Below, piece after piece: positions 1 to 7,973 of a DNA stretch of 64,000 nt. Under the pieces are notes generated by a model. The model made no database searches. It saw only the letters and a program-made list of their open reading frames with translations, and had not been told where the DNA came from. This DNA comes from Candidatus Delongbacteria bacterium. Lineage in GTDB: Bacteria; CAIWAD01. Both the position numbers and the translations under genes were made by a program. Every line of letters starts with the position of its first letter. Position 1 is the first letter of the stretch. The stretch lies in assembly GCA_041675285.1 (NCBI GenBank), contig JBAYTZ010000006.1, positions 1 to 64,000 of the forward strand, written 5' to 3'.

Positions 1-80
1 CCCCGGCTTGACCGGGGGATCCCATCACAGGGCTGCCATCCGGCCGCTAATGCGCAGATGTAAACCCCGCTTGACAGTGC

Positions 81-146
81 TCTGGCACCGGCCTGGCACC
101 GGTCTGGCACCGACCTGGCACCGGCCTGGCACCGGCCTGGCACCAT
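81..146. repeat. Six tandem 11-bp units, consensus CTGGCACCGGC
   Basis: Six uninterrupted 11-bp copies at 81-91, 92-102, 103-113, 114-124, 125-135 and 136-146, with only one or two substitutions each. The unit contains TGGCAC. Because the period is 11, consecutive units place GG and GC dinucleotides at the spacing of a sigma-54 -24/-12 element, but the -12 half reads TGGCA rather than TTGCA. No gene on the plus strand follows. It may be a simple variable-number repeat. Confidence 0.9.
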
Positions 147-151
147 GTTTT

Positions 152-180
152 CCACCTTTCTGCTTGCGCCAGAAAGGTGG
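152..180. other. Perfect hairpin, 11-bp stem and 7-base loop
   Basis: CCACCTTTCTG at 152-162 pairs perfectly with CAGAAAGGTGG at 170-180 around the loop CTTGCGC. A run of six T lies at 195-200, but 14 bases separate it from the stem, so it is not a standard intrinsic terminator. It directly follows the 11-bp array. It may be a small dispersed palindromic element; function unknown. Confidence 0.7.
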
Positions 181-328
181 AGCCAAAGAGGCGCTTTTTT
201 CAGCGGCCGTAACTAGCCCGCCTCACGGCGGGCGTCGAACAGACGGCCGAGCCAACTGATTCCTGCCACCATGTAATTGGTTCCGCCTGACGGCGTCACC
301 ACCGGGTTCTGGTTCAGCCCTGTGGGCT

Positions 329-607
329 TCACCTCACGAAATGCAAATCGCTACATCGTCTTCGAGACTTCGGGCCTTTGTGCGCAAACAGTCCACTGGA
401 AGTCCACGTCTCGACCGAAGCCAAATCCAATGAGAACTCTGTGCCTCTGTGCCTCCGTGGTGGTGATTCCTCGATCAGCCTTCACCTCACGTGACACAAA
501 TCTTCTTCGAGTCTTCGAGCCTTCGTGCTCTAACAGACCATCGAACCCGCCACACCCAACCCAGGCAAAAACCTCTTCTAGCTCTGTGCCTCTGCGCCTC
601 TGTGGTG
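329..607. repeat. Two degenerate ~150-bp direct repeats of 8-bp-period sequence
   Basis: Copy one (329-462) and copy two (480-607) share the same order of parts: TTCACCTCACG, then a CTTCGAG-type 8-bp periodic stretch (357-384; 502-530), then AACAG.CCA, then a CTCTGTGC-type 8-bp periodic stretch (437-462; 582-607). The second part is the same family as the CACAGAGGCACAGAGG repeats near 13.6, 30.5 and 31.8 kb. Confidence 0.75.
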
Positions 608-627
608 AGAACCCCCGGCAGGGGCAC

Positions 628-1551
628 TCACTCGAGGGCGGTCAGCCCCTCGAACAGGGCCCGCGCGTAGAGGCTGGCGTCGAAGGGCTCCAGGTCCTGC
701 AACTGTTCGCCCACGCCGATCCAGCGCACGGGGATGCCCAGCTCCTGGTGGATGGCCAGGGCGATCCCGCCCCGGGCCGTGCCGTCCAGTTTGGTGAGGA
801 CCAAGCCGGTCACGCCCGTGGCCTCCGTGAAGATCCGCGCCTGGCTGAGGGCGTTCTGCCCCGTGGTGCCGTCCAGCACCAACAGCACCTCGTGGGGGGC
901 CGTGGGCACCTTGCGGCTCAGCACGCGCGTGATCTTGTCCAGTTCCAGCATGAGGTTCTTCTTGTTGTGCAGGCGTCCCGCCGTGTCCACCAGCACCAGG
1001 TCGTGGCCGCGCGCCAGGGCCGCGCTCAGCCCGTCGAAGGCCACGGCCGCCGGGTCCGCCCCGGCCGCGGCGCGCACCAGATCCACGCCCGCCCGCCCGG
1101 CCCAGACTTCCAGCTGCTCGGCCGCCGCAGCGCGGAAGGTGTCCGCGGCCACCAGCAGTACGCTGCGGCCCTCGGCCTTGCCCCGGGCCGCCAGTTTGGC
1201 CGCCGTGGTGGTCTTGCCGCTGCCGTTGACGCCCACCACGAGCACCACACGGGGTTCGCCCGGAGCGGGCTGGCGCAGCTCGGCGGTGGCACCGTGCAGC
1301 AGGGCCAGCAGCTCCTCCTCGATCAATTGCTCCAGCGGCGTGTCCGCGTCGCCGCGGATGCGCTGGCGCAGGGCCTCGATCACCTTTTCCGTCGTGTCCA
1401 GCCCCAGGTCGGCGGAGAGCAGGATCTCCTCGAGCTCGTCGAGCATGGCCGCGTCCACCCGCCGGCCGGTGCCCAGCAGTTCGCGCAACCGCCCGCCCAA
1501 CTCCTCGCGCGTGCGGGTCATGGCCTGGCTCAGGCGTTTCAGCAGATTCAT
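628..1551 (-). CDS. ftsY: Signal recognition particle receptor FtsY
   Basis: GTPase that docks ribosome-nascent chain-SRP complexes at the inner membrane for co-translational insertion. The 307-residue protein has the helical N domain (about 1-95) and the G domain with GVNGSGKT (107-114), DTAGR (189-193) and TKLDG (253-257), all hallmarks of the SRP GTPases. The long acidic A domain of E. coli FtsY is absent, as in many phyla. It is the last gene of a run xseA-xseB-nadK-ftsY; 22 bp separate it from nadK. No strong ribosome binding site precedes the ATG, so translation may depend on coupling. Family assignment is certain; the choice of FtsY over Ffh rests on the lack of an M domain. Confidence 0.96.
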   Translation of the reverse strand: MNLLKRLSQAMTRTREELGGRLRELLGTGRRVDAAMLDELEEILLSADLGLDTTEKVIEALRQRIRGDADTPLEQLIEEELLALLHGATAELRQPAPGEPRVVLVVGVNGSGKTTTAAKLAARGKAEGRSVLLVAADTFRAAAAEQLEVWAGRAGVDLVRAAAGADPAAVAFDGLSAALARGHDLVLVDTAGRLHNKKNLMLELDKITRVLSRKVPTAPHEVLLVLDGTTGQNALSQARIFTEATGVTGLVLTKLDGTARGGIALAIHQELGIPVRWIGVGEQLQDLEPFDASLYARALFEGLTALE

Positions 1552-1573
1552 GCCGCGCGGGCCCCGGGCTGGC

Positions 1574-2518
1574 TCATGCGTCTTCCTCCTGGTTCCATTT
1601 CAACTTGTCGCGCAGCACGCCGATGAAGCCCGGCAGGCGGGGCTTGAGCAGCCGCGCCACTTTGGGCGAGCGCTCCACGCGCACCACGGCGTCCTCGGAG
1701 AGCGAGCGGTTCAGCCGACCGTCCACGCTCAGCTCCATGCAGCCGTGGCGCGAGCGGATCCGCGTCTCGATGCGCGAGCCCGGCGCCACCACGATGGGCC
1801 GCACGCTGACCGAGTGCGGCATCACGGGCGTGAGCACGATGGCCTCCATCCCGGGATCGAGGATCGGCCCGCCCCCGCCCAGGTTGTAAGCCGTGGAGCC
1901 CGTGGGCGTGGCGTGGATCAGCCCATCGCCGGTGACCATGAACAAAGTCTCGTCGTTGATCCGCGTCACCAGCCGCACCACGCGGCCGGGCAGGCCGCTG
2001 CTCACCACCACGTCGTTCAGGGCGTCGGCGCTGAGCCGCTCCACGCCCGGGTGGCCGGCTTCCTCCACGCTCACGCGCAGCATCATGCGCCGCTCTTCGC
2101 GCAGCCGGCCCGCGGCCAGGTCCTCCAGGCTGCGGGCGAGCTGGTCGGGCGTGGTGGCCGTCAGGTAGCCCATGGAGCCCATGTGCAGGCCCATCACGGG
2201 CAGCGTGTCGCCCACCAGGCCCACGGCGGCCAAGAGCGAACCGTCGCCGCCCAGGCTGAGCAGCAGATCCAGCCCGGGACCCAGCTCGGCCTCCGGCCGC
2301 ACGGCCAGGCAGGAGGGTCCCAGTTCGTGGTCGCGGAAGGCGGCGCGCACCACCAGCTCGCGGGCCAGCTGGAAGCGCAGGCCCTGGGCCTCCAGCCCGC
2401 GCCGCAGCCCGGGCCAGATTTCGCGCAGACCCTCCGGCCGGGCGGAGCCCATGATGCCCAGCACGGCGCCGGGGGGCGGACACCAGCCCGGCGTGTCCGC
2501 CGCGGACGAGGGGCTCAT
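1574..2518 (-). CDS. nadK: NAD kinase
   Basis: Cytosolic enzyme phosphorylating NAD to NADP. The 314-residue product carries the diagnostic GGDG motif (90-93), an LND motif near 167-169 and the TPTGSTAY segment (204-211) followed by a glycine-rich loop. The start is the ATG that overlaps the xseB stop as ATGA; a longer frame continues upstream but would lie inside xseB. The tight packing with xseA, xseB and ftsY implies one transcript. Length and motif spacing fit the family. Confidence 0.95.
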   Translation of the reverse strand: MSPSSAADTPGWCPPPGAVLGIMGSARPEGLREIWPGLRRGLEAQGLRFQLARELVVRAAFRDHELGPSCLAVRPEAELGPGLDLLLSLGGDGSLLAAVGLVGDTLPVMGLHMGSMGYLTATTPDQLARSLEDLAAGRLREERRMMLRVSVEEAGHPGVERLSADALNDVVVSSGLPGRVVRLVTRINDETLFMVTGDGLIHATPTGSTAYNLGGGGPILDPGMEAIVLTPVMPHSVSVRPIVVAPGSRIETRIRSRHGCMELSVDGRLNRSLSEDAVVRVERSPKVARLLKPRLPGFIGVLRDKLKWNQEEDA

Positions 2519-2748
2519 GGCTGGAGCGCCGGCGCGGCGGCGTCCTCGCCCGCCGGCGCCTCGCGCAGCACCGTGAGCAGCTCCTCCTCCACGTGGCGCA
2601 GGCGCTCCTGGCAGAAGCGGTGCAGGAGCATGCCCTCCCGGTAGGCGGCCAGGCTCTCCTCCAGCCCGATCTCGCCCTCTTCGAGCTTCTGGACGATCTC
2701 TTCCAGCCGCTCCAGGGCCTCTTCGAAGGTGGCCGGCGCTTCGCTCAT
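2515..2748 (-). CDS. xseB: Exodeoxyribonuclease VII small subunit
   Basis: 77-residue helical protein beginning MSEAPATFEEALERLEEIV, with the family's FEEAL.RLE.IV..LE.G...LEESL..Y..G pattern through about residue 42. It associates with several copies around XseA to form ExoVII, a processive single-strand DNA exonuclease. It overlaps both neighbours by 4 bp: its ATG overlaps the xseA stop and its stop overlaps the nadK start, so translation is coupled. The alanine/proline-rich C-terminal tail is unremarkable. Confidence 0.93.
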   Translation of the reverse strand: MSEAPATFEEALERLEEIVQKLEEGEIGLEESLAAYREGMLLHRFCQERLRHVEEELLTVLREAPAGEDAAAPALQP

Positions 2749-4196
2749 GCATCCTCCTTGGAAATCTCGTCCACCCGGGCCCGGGCCCGCCCGTCCTGGA
2801 AGCCCAGCTCAATCCGCTGGCCGGGCTGCAGCGCGCCGGCGCGCTCCACGGGCCGGCCGTCCTCGTCTCGCACCCGGGCGAACCCCAGCCGCAGGGCCAG
2901 GGCCGCCAGCCGCCCCGCCTCCAGCCGCTCCAGCCCCCGGCCCGCCTCCGCCAGTCGGCGGGACAGGTCCTCCAGCCGGCGCCGCAGCAGCGGATCCAGC
3001 CGGGCCGCCTGGCGCTCCTCGCGCTCCCTGGCCTCGCGGCCCAGCCGCGCGGCCAGGGTCGCCAGACGTCGCGGCCAGCCCTGCAGGCGGGTGGCCGCCC
3101 CCGACTGGCCGCGCTCCAAGGCGCCGCGCAAGCGCCGCTGGGCGGCCCGCAGTCCTTCTTCGGAGCGACCCAGCCGGCCGCTTAAGGCTGCGCGCAGGCT
3201 CTGCCCCTGCTCGTCCAGCGCCTGGCGCGTCTCGTGGAACCGGCGCAGGGGCTCGGCCAGCGCCCGATGCGTGCGCGCCGCCCGCAGGCGTCGGTTCTCG
3301 CGCTCCAGGCGCAGCCGCAGGCTCTGGGTCAGGCGCCGCCCGTCGCGCTCCACGCGTTCCAGCACCTGGATCAGGTCGGGCACGCAGAGTTCCGCCGCCG
3401 CCGTGGGGGTGGGGGCCCGCAGGTCGGCGGCAAGATCGCTCAGCGGCGTGTCAATTTCATGGCCCACGGCGGAGACCACGGGCAGCGGGCAGGTGGCGAT
3501 GGCCCGCAGCAGGGCCTCGTCGTTGAAGCAGTAGAGATCCTCGAAGGAGCCGCCGCCACGGCCCAGGATGATCAGGTCCAGCTCCAGCCCCGGCCAAGCA
3601 GCCAGCCGCTGCAGCCCGCGGGCCAGCGCCGGACCGGCCTGGGGACCCTGGACGGGCACCGGCAGCAGGCTGCAGCGCAGGCCCGGCCAGCGGCGCCGGA
3701 AGACCTTGAGCATGTCCTGCAGGGCAGCGCCGGATTCCGAGGTGAGCAGGCCGATGTGGCGGGGATAGGCGGGCAGGGGCCGCTTGCGGGCCGGGTCGAA
3801 CAGACCCTCCCGGGCCAGGCGCTCCTTGAGCTCCAGAAAGGCCTGGAGCAGCTCGCCCTGGCCCGTGCCCCGCAGCCGCTGCACGTCCAGCTGCAGGCGA
3901 CCCTGGGGGCCATAGAACACCAGCTGGACCAGGGCCTCCACGCGCTGGCCGTCCCGGGGCTCGGGGGCGCCGGGCGCCAGCCGGCTGCGCCAGAGCACGG
4001 CCGGAAACTGGGAGCGCTCGTCCTTCAGGGTGAAGTAGCGATGGCCCGAGGCAGCATGAAGCTTCAGACCTGAGATCTCGCCCTGCACCCAGAGCGGGGG
4101 CCAGTCCTCCTCCAACCGGGCGGAGAACTCCCGCGCCAACTCATGCAGCGGCCAGACCCGGTCCGGATCGGGGCGGGATCTCTGGGTAGGACTCAC
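2745..4196 (-). CDS. xseA: Exodeoxyribonuclease VII large subunit
   Basis: Catalytic subunit of ExoVII. The 483 residues show the N-terminal OB-fold (WVQGEISGLK, then HRYFTLKDE), the catalytic domain (IGLLTSESGAALQD, LIILGRGGGSFEDL, VVSAVGHEIDTPLSD) and a long arginine/glutamate-rich coiled coil to the C-terminus that carries XseB. The start is a GTG with GAGG a few bases upstream; no better start was found. The next gene downstream, xseB, overlaps by 4 bp. Confidence 0.95.
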   Translation of the reverse strand: MSPTQRSRPDPDRVWPLHELAREFSARLEEDWPPLWVQGEISGLKLHAASGHRYFTLKDERSQFPAVLWRSRLAPGAPEPRDGQRVEALVQLVFYGPQGRLQLDVQRLRGTGQGELLQAFLELKERLAREGLFDPARKRPLPAYPRHIGLLTSESGAALQDMLKVFRRRWPGLRCSLLPVPVQGPQAGPALARGLQRLAAWPGLELDLIILGRGGGSFEDLYCFNDEALLRAIATCPLPVVSAVGHEIDTPLSDLAADLRAPTPTAAAELCVPDLIQVLERVERDGRRLTQSLRLRLERENRRLRAARTHRALAEPLRRFHETRQALDEQGQSLRAALSGRLGRSEEGLRAAQRRLRGALERGQSGAATRLQGWPRRLATLAARLGREAREREERQAARLDPLLRRRLEDLSRRLAEAGRGLERLEAGRLAALALRLGFARVRDEDGRPVERAGALQPGQRIELGFQDGRARARVDEISKEDA

Positions 4197-4279
4197 GGCG
4201 CCTCACGAATGGCGGGAGGCCAGGACGACCATGGGGGCGCGGCGCGCCCCCATGGGAGATTCCACAGCTACGCGGCGGA

Positions 4280-4369
4280 CTACTTCTTCTTGTGACGGTT
4301 CTTGCGAAGCCGCTTCTTCCGCTTGTGCGTTGAGATCTTATGACGCTTGCGCTTCTTACCGCAGGGCAC
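4280..4369 (-). CDS. AURKAIP1/COX24-domain ribosomal peptide (mS38/bS22-like)
   Basis: 29-residue, extremely basic peptide beginning MPCGKKRKRHKISTHKR and ending in lysines. This matches the short bacterial AURKAIP1/COX24-domain proteins, related to mitochondrial ribosomal protein mS38 and common in Bacteroidota and relatives, where they occur as ribosome-associated peptides. The start is GTG, with AGGAGG six bases upstream that fixes it. It lies between HU and xseA, 83 bp before the xseA start. Assignment rests on sequence resemblance; a role on the small subunit is inferred from the family. Confidence 0.88.
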   Translation of the reverse strand: MPCGKKRKRHKISTHKRKKRLRKNRHKKK

Positions 4370-4396
4370 GGTAGCCTCCTATGGACTGATGCGATT

Positions 4397-4681
4397 TCAG
4401 GCTTGATGATCCTGGATACGCTGCTTGAGCTTCTGGGCCGGCTTGAAGCTGGCCACGCGGCGCTCCTCCAGCCAGACGGTCTCGCCCGAACGCGGGTTGC
4501 GGGCCGGCCGCGGGCGCCTCTCTTGAATGCTGAACACGCCAAACCCGCGCAGTTCCACCCGGCCGCCCTTGCAGAGCTCGTCCGAGATGGTGTTCAGCAG
4601 GTTTTCCAGCACGACCTTGACTTCCTCGCGGGACAATCCGCTCGTGGTGGTGACCGCCTCCACCAGGGCTTCTCGATTCAT
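4397..4681 (-). CDS. HU/IHF-family DNA-binding protein
   Basis: 94-residue nucleoid protein of the HU/IHF fold. The N-terminal helices (LVEAVTTTSGLSREEVKVVLENLL) and the beta-arm signature GFGVFSIQERRPRPARNPRSG are clear; the arm has the conserved RPARNP that intercalates into DNA. Its ATG overlaps the stop of the lytic transglycosylase gene by 4 bp, an unusual partner that probably reflects operon packing rather than shared function. It cannot be decided from sequence whether it acts as HU homodimer or IHF-like. Confidence 0.94.
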   Translation of the reverse strand: MNREALVEAVTTTSGLSREEVKVVLENLLNTISDELCKGGRVELRGFGVFSIQERRPRPARNPRSGETVWLEERRVASFKPAQKLKQRIQDHQA

Positions 4682-6876
4682 CCTTCCTCCGATAGAATGA
4701 TCACCAGGCGGCTGCCCGCATGGATCTCGTTGCCGCGCAAGTTATTCCAACGCTTCAAATCTGTGACCTTGACCTTGTACTGCCGGGCCAGGGCCCACAG
4801 ACTCTCGCCGGATTTGACGACGTGCACCAGTTGCCGCTGGCCGCCCGCAGTGTCCGCCGCTTTTCCCGGGATGCGCAGACGCTGGCCCGTGACGATCTTG
4901 GCCCGGCGCCCCAGACCATTGGCCTGCACCAGTTGCTTGACGCTGATCCCATACTTGGCGGCGATGGCACCCGCGGTGTCGCCGGCCCGCACCACGTGGG
5001 TGCGGGTCTTCTGGCCCTTGCTGGCCTTGGGGGGCGACGCACTCTCGCGCCCGGCGCTGCGGGCCGATTCCCGGCGGGAGAGGTTCTCCTGGCCGGCATC
5101 CGCCAACTCCGTGCTCCGCTCGTCGACCTGCTCCACGGAATCCGGATCCGCCAGCAGCAGCTCCTGGCCGGGGTAGATCCGGTCCGCGCGCTTGAGCTGG
5201 TTCCAGTCCATCAACTTGGCCACGCTGAGGCCATGGGTGCGGGCGATGCGATCGAGCACCTCGCCGCGCCGGACCTTGTGGACGGGCAGGCCGTCGGAAC
5301 GCGTCTGGGTCTTGGACCCGGCCTTGCGCGTGCTCTTGCGCGGCTCGGCCTCGGCCCGCTCCTCGCGGGGCTCGCGTTCCTGGGTGGAGAGCGGAATCAG
5401 CAGGACGCGCCCGGATTTGAGCTTCGAGCGCCGGCTGAGCTTGTTGACAGTGCGCAGTTCCGACGCGCTCACGCCGTAACGCTGGGCGATGCCCGTCACC
5501 GTCTCGCCCTTGCGCACCTTGTGGCGGACCCAGTCCTGGAAGGCGGATTCGGGCAGCTCCAGCAGCAGGTCGCGGCAGCGCTGGGAGGATTCCGCCGGCA
5601 CGTAGATGTGGCCGCCGTCGGGGGGCGTGCTCCCCTGCACCAGGTGCAGGTTGGATTCGCGCAGAGACTCCTGGTTCAGCTCGAAGAGCTCGGCCAGGCG
5701 GTTGATGTGGATGCAGCCGGCGACCTCGAGCACGTCCAGCTCGGGCAGGTCCACGGGCTGCTCCAGGCTGAAGCCGTGCAGTTCGGCCTCCTGGAAGACC
5801 CGGCGAGCCGCCAGATAGGTGGGCACGTAGTTGCGGGTCTCGCTGGGCATGCGCGTGATGCTCCAGTAGTCGTCGGCGCCGCGCTTGATGGCGCGGTCGA
5901 TGTTGCCCGGCCCCCAGTTGTAGGCGGCCATGGCCATGTACCAGTCGTCGTAGCGGTCGTAGAGACGGCGCAGGAAACGGCAGGCGGCGCGCGTGGCGCG
6001 TTCCAGGTCGAGCCGCTCGTCCATCCAGTAGTCCACGCGCAGGTCGAAGAGCGTGGCCGTGCCCGGAATGAACTGCCAGGGACCCTTGGCCTTGGCCCGG
6101 CTGGTGGCCGAGATCCGGAAGCCGGATTCGATCATGGCCAGGAAGATCAGGTCCTCGGGCATGCCTTCTTCCTGCAGAACCTGGCGGATGGTGGGGGCCA
6201 CCTTGGGATAGCGGTCCAGCCAGATCTGGTAGAAGCGCCGGCCCCGACCGCTGACGAAGTAGTCCACCATCTGCTGCACTTCGCGCCGGTCGCAGTCCGG
6301 AATGTCCGGCATGGAGATCCGGCGCAGGGCCAGGCTGTCCGGCGCCTGCAGCACCTCGGCGAGCAGGGAATCGCTCTCCTGGTCGGCCGCACTGGGCACC
6401 AACACGGCCTGCAGCAGGGAATCCGGCGCGGAGGCGTAGGCGCTCAGGCTGTCGCTGAGCAGCTGCACCTGGAAGTCCACCGAGCGGTAGCCCTCATCCT
6501 CGCTAGGATCGGGACCTGTTTTCTCCAACAGGGCGGCCATCTGCCGCACCACGTCCAACTGGAGGGCCCAGCGCAGGGAGTCCATCCGCACGCCGGGCTG
6601 GCGCAGGTCGAGCATCAAGTCGCGCAGGCTGTCCAGGGCCGCCACGTCCTGGCCGGTCTGGGACAGGCCCTCCGCTTGCTGAAAGCGGCTGCGCAGCAGG
6701 TAGTACTGGTCGGCGGAGCTGAGGGTGTCCGGCGGGGTCGCCAGCTCCGGGCTGGCTGTCGCCTGGAGGGCCGGACGCAGGGTCGTGCAGGAGGCGGTGA
6801 ACAGGGTACTGGCCAACAGGGAGACGGCGAATAGGTTCGTGACGGCGCGCGTCCATCCCGTGCGGCTTTCCCACAT
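4678..6876 (-). CDS. Lipoprotein lytic transglycosylase with four LysM domains (MltD-like)
   Basis: Predicted outer-membrane murein hydrolase of 732 residues. The N-terminus has a hydrophobic signal ending in a lipobox-like LFTASC (about 25-30). A soluble lytic transglycosylase domain spans roughly 225-370 with the catalytic glutamate in MIESGF (about residue 250), followed by SRAKAKGPWQF and MAAYNWGPGN. Four LysM repeats follow (about 465-512, 545-590, 635-680, 688-730), separated by charged linkers. E. coli MltD has two LysM, so this version binds peptidoglycan more extensively. A Bacteroidota-like promoter lies 130 bp upstream. It heads the HU/xseA/nadK/ftsY run. Confidence 0.93.
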   Translation of the reverse strand: MWESRTGWTRAVTNLFAVSLLASTLFTASCTTLRPALQATASPELATPPDTLSSADQYYLLRSRFQQAEGLSQTGQDVAALDSLRDLMLDLRQPGVRMDSLRWALQLDVVRQMAALLEKTGPDPSEDEGYRSVDFQVQLLSDSLSAYASAPDSLLQAVLVPSAADQESDSLLAEVLQAPDSLALRRISMPDIPDCDRREVQQMVDYFVSGRGRRFYQIWLDRYPKVAPTIRQVLQEEGMPEDLIFLAMIESGFRISATSRAKAKGPWQFIPGTATLFDLRVDYWMDERLDLERATRAACRFLRRLYDRYDDWYMAMAAYNWGPGNIDRAIKRGADDYWSITRMPSETRNYVPTYLAARRVFQEAELHGFSLEQPVDLPELDVLEVAGCIHINRLAELFELNQESLRESNLHLVQGSTPPDGGHIYVPAESSQRCRDLLLELPESAFQDWVRHKVRKGETVTGIAQRYGVSASELRTVNKLSRRSKLKSGRVLLIPLSTQEREPREERAEAEPRKSTRKAGSKTQTRSDGLPVHKVRRGEVLDRIARTHGLSVAKLMDWNQLKRADRIYPGQELLLADPDSVEQVDERSTELADAGQENLSRRESARSAGRESASPPKASKGQKTRTHVVRAGDTAGAIAAKYGISVKQLVQANGLGRRAKIVTGQRLRIPGKAADTAGGQRQLVHVVKSGESLWALARQYKVKVTDLKRWNNLRGNEIHAGSRLVIILSEEG

Positions 6877-7007
6877 ACGCTCGACTCCCTGGTCCCATGC
6901 CTGAATTGAAAGGCCCGTGTCGTGGCAGTTCCTGGCTGGAGGGTCTGCTCCGGGCGGCGTTCCGCGGCGAGCCGGGCGTGGAAGTGCCTGGCCGCGACAG
7001 GAAGTGC

Positions 7008-7037
7008 CAAAGTAGTAGCTGACCCGGGAAAAACAAA
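7008..7037 (-). promoter_or_regulatory. Candidate Bacteroidota-type promoter for the lytic transglycosylase operon
   Basis: Read on the minus strand, TTTG (7037-7034) and TACTTTG (7014-7008) are separated by exactly 19 bases. This resembles the -33 TTTG / -7 TAnnTTTG promoters of Bacteroidota, although the -7 box is one base short of consensus. It sits about 130 bp upstream of the lytic transglycosylase ATG, in an otherwise empty 210-bp gap. A similar TACTTTG without a -33 partner occurs upstream of ridA (21106-21100). Confidence 0.4.
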
Positions 7038-7086
7038 CGTTTCGCGGGCTGGGACGCGGCCTTTTCTCCGGGTATGGCGCAACGCC

Positions 7087-7812
7087 TCATGGACTTCCGT
7101 CGAGCCAGGCCGTCAATCCGGCCAGCTGGGGACCTCGCAGTTCCGGGTGGGGGGTCAACGCCAGGGCCAGGGCGCCCCGCACCTCCCAACCGGCGGCGGC
7201 CAGCACCTCGGCGCACGCCAGCAGCGTGGCCCCCGTGGTCACCACGTCATCCACCAGCAGGACGGGACCAGGATGCAGGCGCCGGCCGCCCCAGGCGCGG
7301 CGGCGCAGACCCAGCTGGCCGGCCAGGTTGTGTCGCCGCTCCCGCCGGTCCAGCCCGATCTGATGCGCCCCGCCCCGGCGCCGCAGCGGCTGCACGCAGT
7401 CCAGGCCCCAGCGCCGTCCCCAGAGCCAGGCCAGCCGCGCCACGTGGTCGCCGCCCCGCTCCCGCGTGCGCCGGGCGTCGGCGGGAACCGGCGTCAGGCG
7501 CAGGCCGGCCCCCCGCGGCAAGGGACAGTCCGGCCAGCCCCCGGCCAGCCGGTGGAGCAGGGCCTCCTGGCCGCCGCGCTTGAGCCGGCGCACCCAGCCC
7601 AGCACCTCGTCCTCGTACCAGAACAGGGCCCGCACCGGCCGCCCGTCCAGCTGCCAGGCCGGCTGGTGGGCGCGGGCGCGCAGGGCGGCCAGGCAATCGG
7701 CGCAGGCCACCACAGGCAGGCGCCAGTTGGAGGCTTCGGCATCCAGTGGGCGGCCGCAGAGTTCGCAGGCGGCGGGCAGGAGCAGGCGGGCCAGCAGCTT
7801 CAAGCCAGGCAT
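7087..7812 (-). CDS. comF: ComF-family amidophosphoribosyltransferase-like protein
   Basis: 241 residues with the two halves of the ComF family: an N-terminal zinc-ribbon-like segment (CELC near 16-19 and CADC near 37-40) and a C-terminal phosphoribosyltransferase-type domain with the PRPP loop VLLVDDVVTTGATL (about 189-202). ComF is required for DNA uptake in naturally competent bacteria, probably acting on incoming single strands in the cytoplasm; ComEC is also encoded in this window. The ATG is fixed by GGGAGG six bases upstream, although the frame stays open much further. Confidence 0.9.
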   Translation of the reverse strand: MPGLKLLARLLLPAACELCGRPLDAEASNWRLPVVACADCLAALRARAHQPAWQLDGRPVRALFWYEDEVLGWVRRLKRGGQEALLHRLAGGWPDCPLPRGAGLRLTPVPADARRTRERGGDHVARLAWLWGRRWGLDCVQPLRRRGGAHQIGLDRRERRHNLAGQLGLRRRAWGGRRLHPGPVLLVDDVVTTGATLLACAEVLAAAGWEVRGALALALTPHPELRGPQLAGLTAWLDGSP

Positions 7813-7929
7813 GGGATCCTCCCTTGGGGCCGGATCAACGGGTCCCGCCGCCGCCAGGTTGCGGCACTGGCGGGCAGGACGGTTGCTTGCGAGTGGAAGG
7901 GTGCGGGAGGCTGGACAGAAGGAAGAACA

Positions 7930-7958
7930 CCGGGCCGCGCCGGCGGGGCGCGACCCGG
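7930..7958 (-). terminator. Terminator-like hairpin after the PLP enzyme gene
   Basis: A 12-bp GC-rich stem (7930-7941 with 7947-7958, one G-T wobble) closes a 5-base loop, 15 bp past the stop of the cystathionine-type enzyme. On the minus strand the stem is followed by TGTTCTTCC, a weak T-rich tail. It separates that gene from comF. Confidence 0.6.
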
Positions 7959-7973
7959 TCCATGGACGGCGAG

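Larger units (their letters stand above)
1..627. other. Gene-free, repeat-rich region downstream of ftsY
   Basis: No open frame here looks like a protein family; the translations are low-complexity or repeat-derived. The stretch holds, in order: a short GC hairpin at 1-17 (CCCCGG, 5-base loop, CCGGGG); a tandem array at 81-146; an 11-bp-stem hairpin at 152-180; and two degenerate copies of a ~150-bp unit at 329-607. Transcription of ftsY runs into this region from the right, so part of it is its 3' flank. No convincing terminator with a T-run was found next to the ftsY stop. Confidence 0.7.

Noticed and set aside
1..627. Short plus-strand open frames at 8-259 and 277-1626
   Set aside because: They consist of repeat translations (TGLAPTWHRPGTGLAP; LCLCASVV) and run into the antisense of ftsY. 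Such peptides are well-known artefacts of dispersed repeats.
628..1551. FtsY gene as Ffh (SRP54)
   Set aside because: No methionine-rich M domain follows the G domain; length is 307 residues only.
734..2644. 636-codon plus-strand frame over ftsY and nadK
   Set aside because: A shadow of two certain genes on the other strand. Composition is Arg/Ser/Ala noise.
7000..7030. Possible sigma-54 promoter on the minus strand (TGGCAC near 7005-7010)
   Set aside because: The GC of the -12 element would be one base out of register. A -33/-7 Bacteroidota-type promoter explains the same stretch better.
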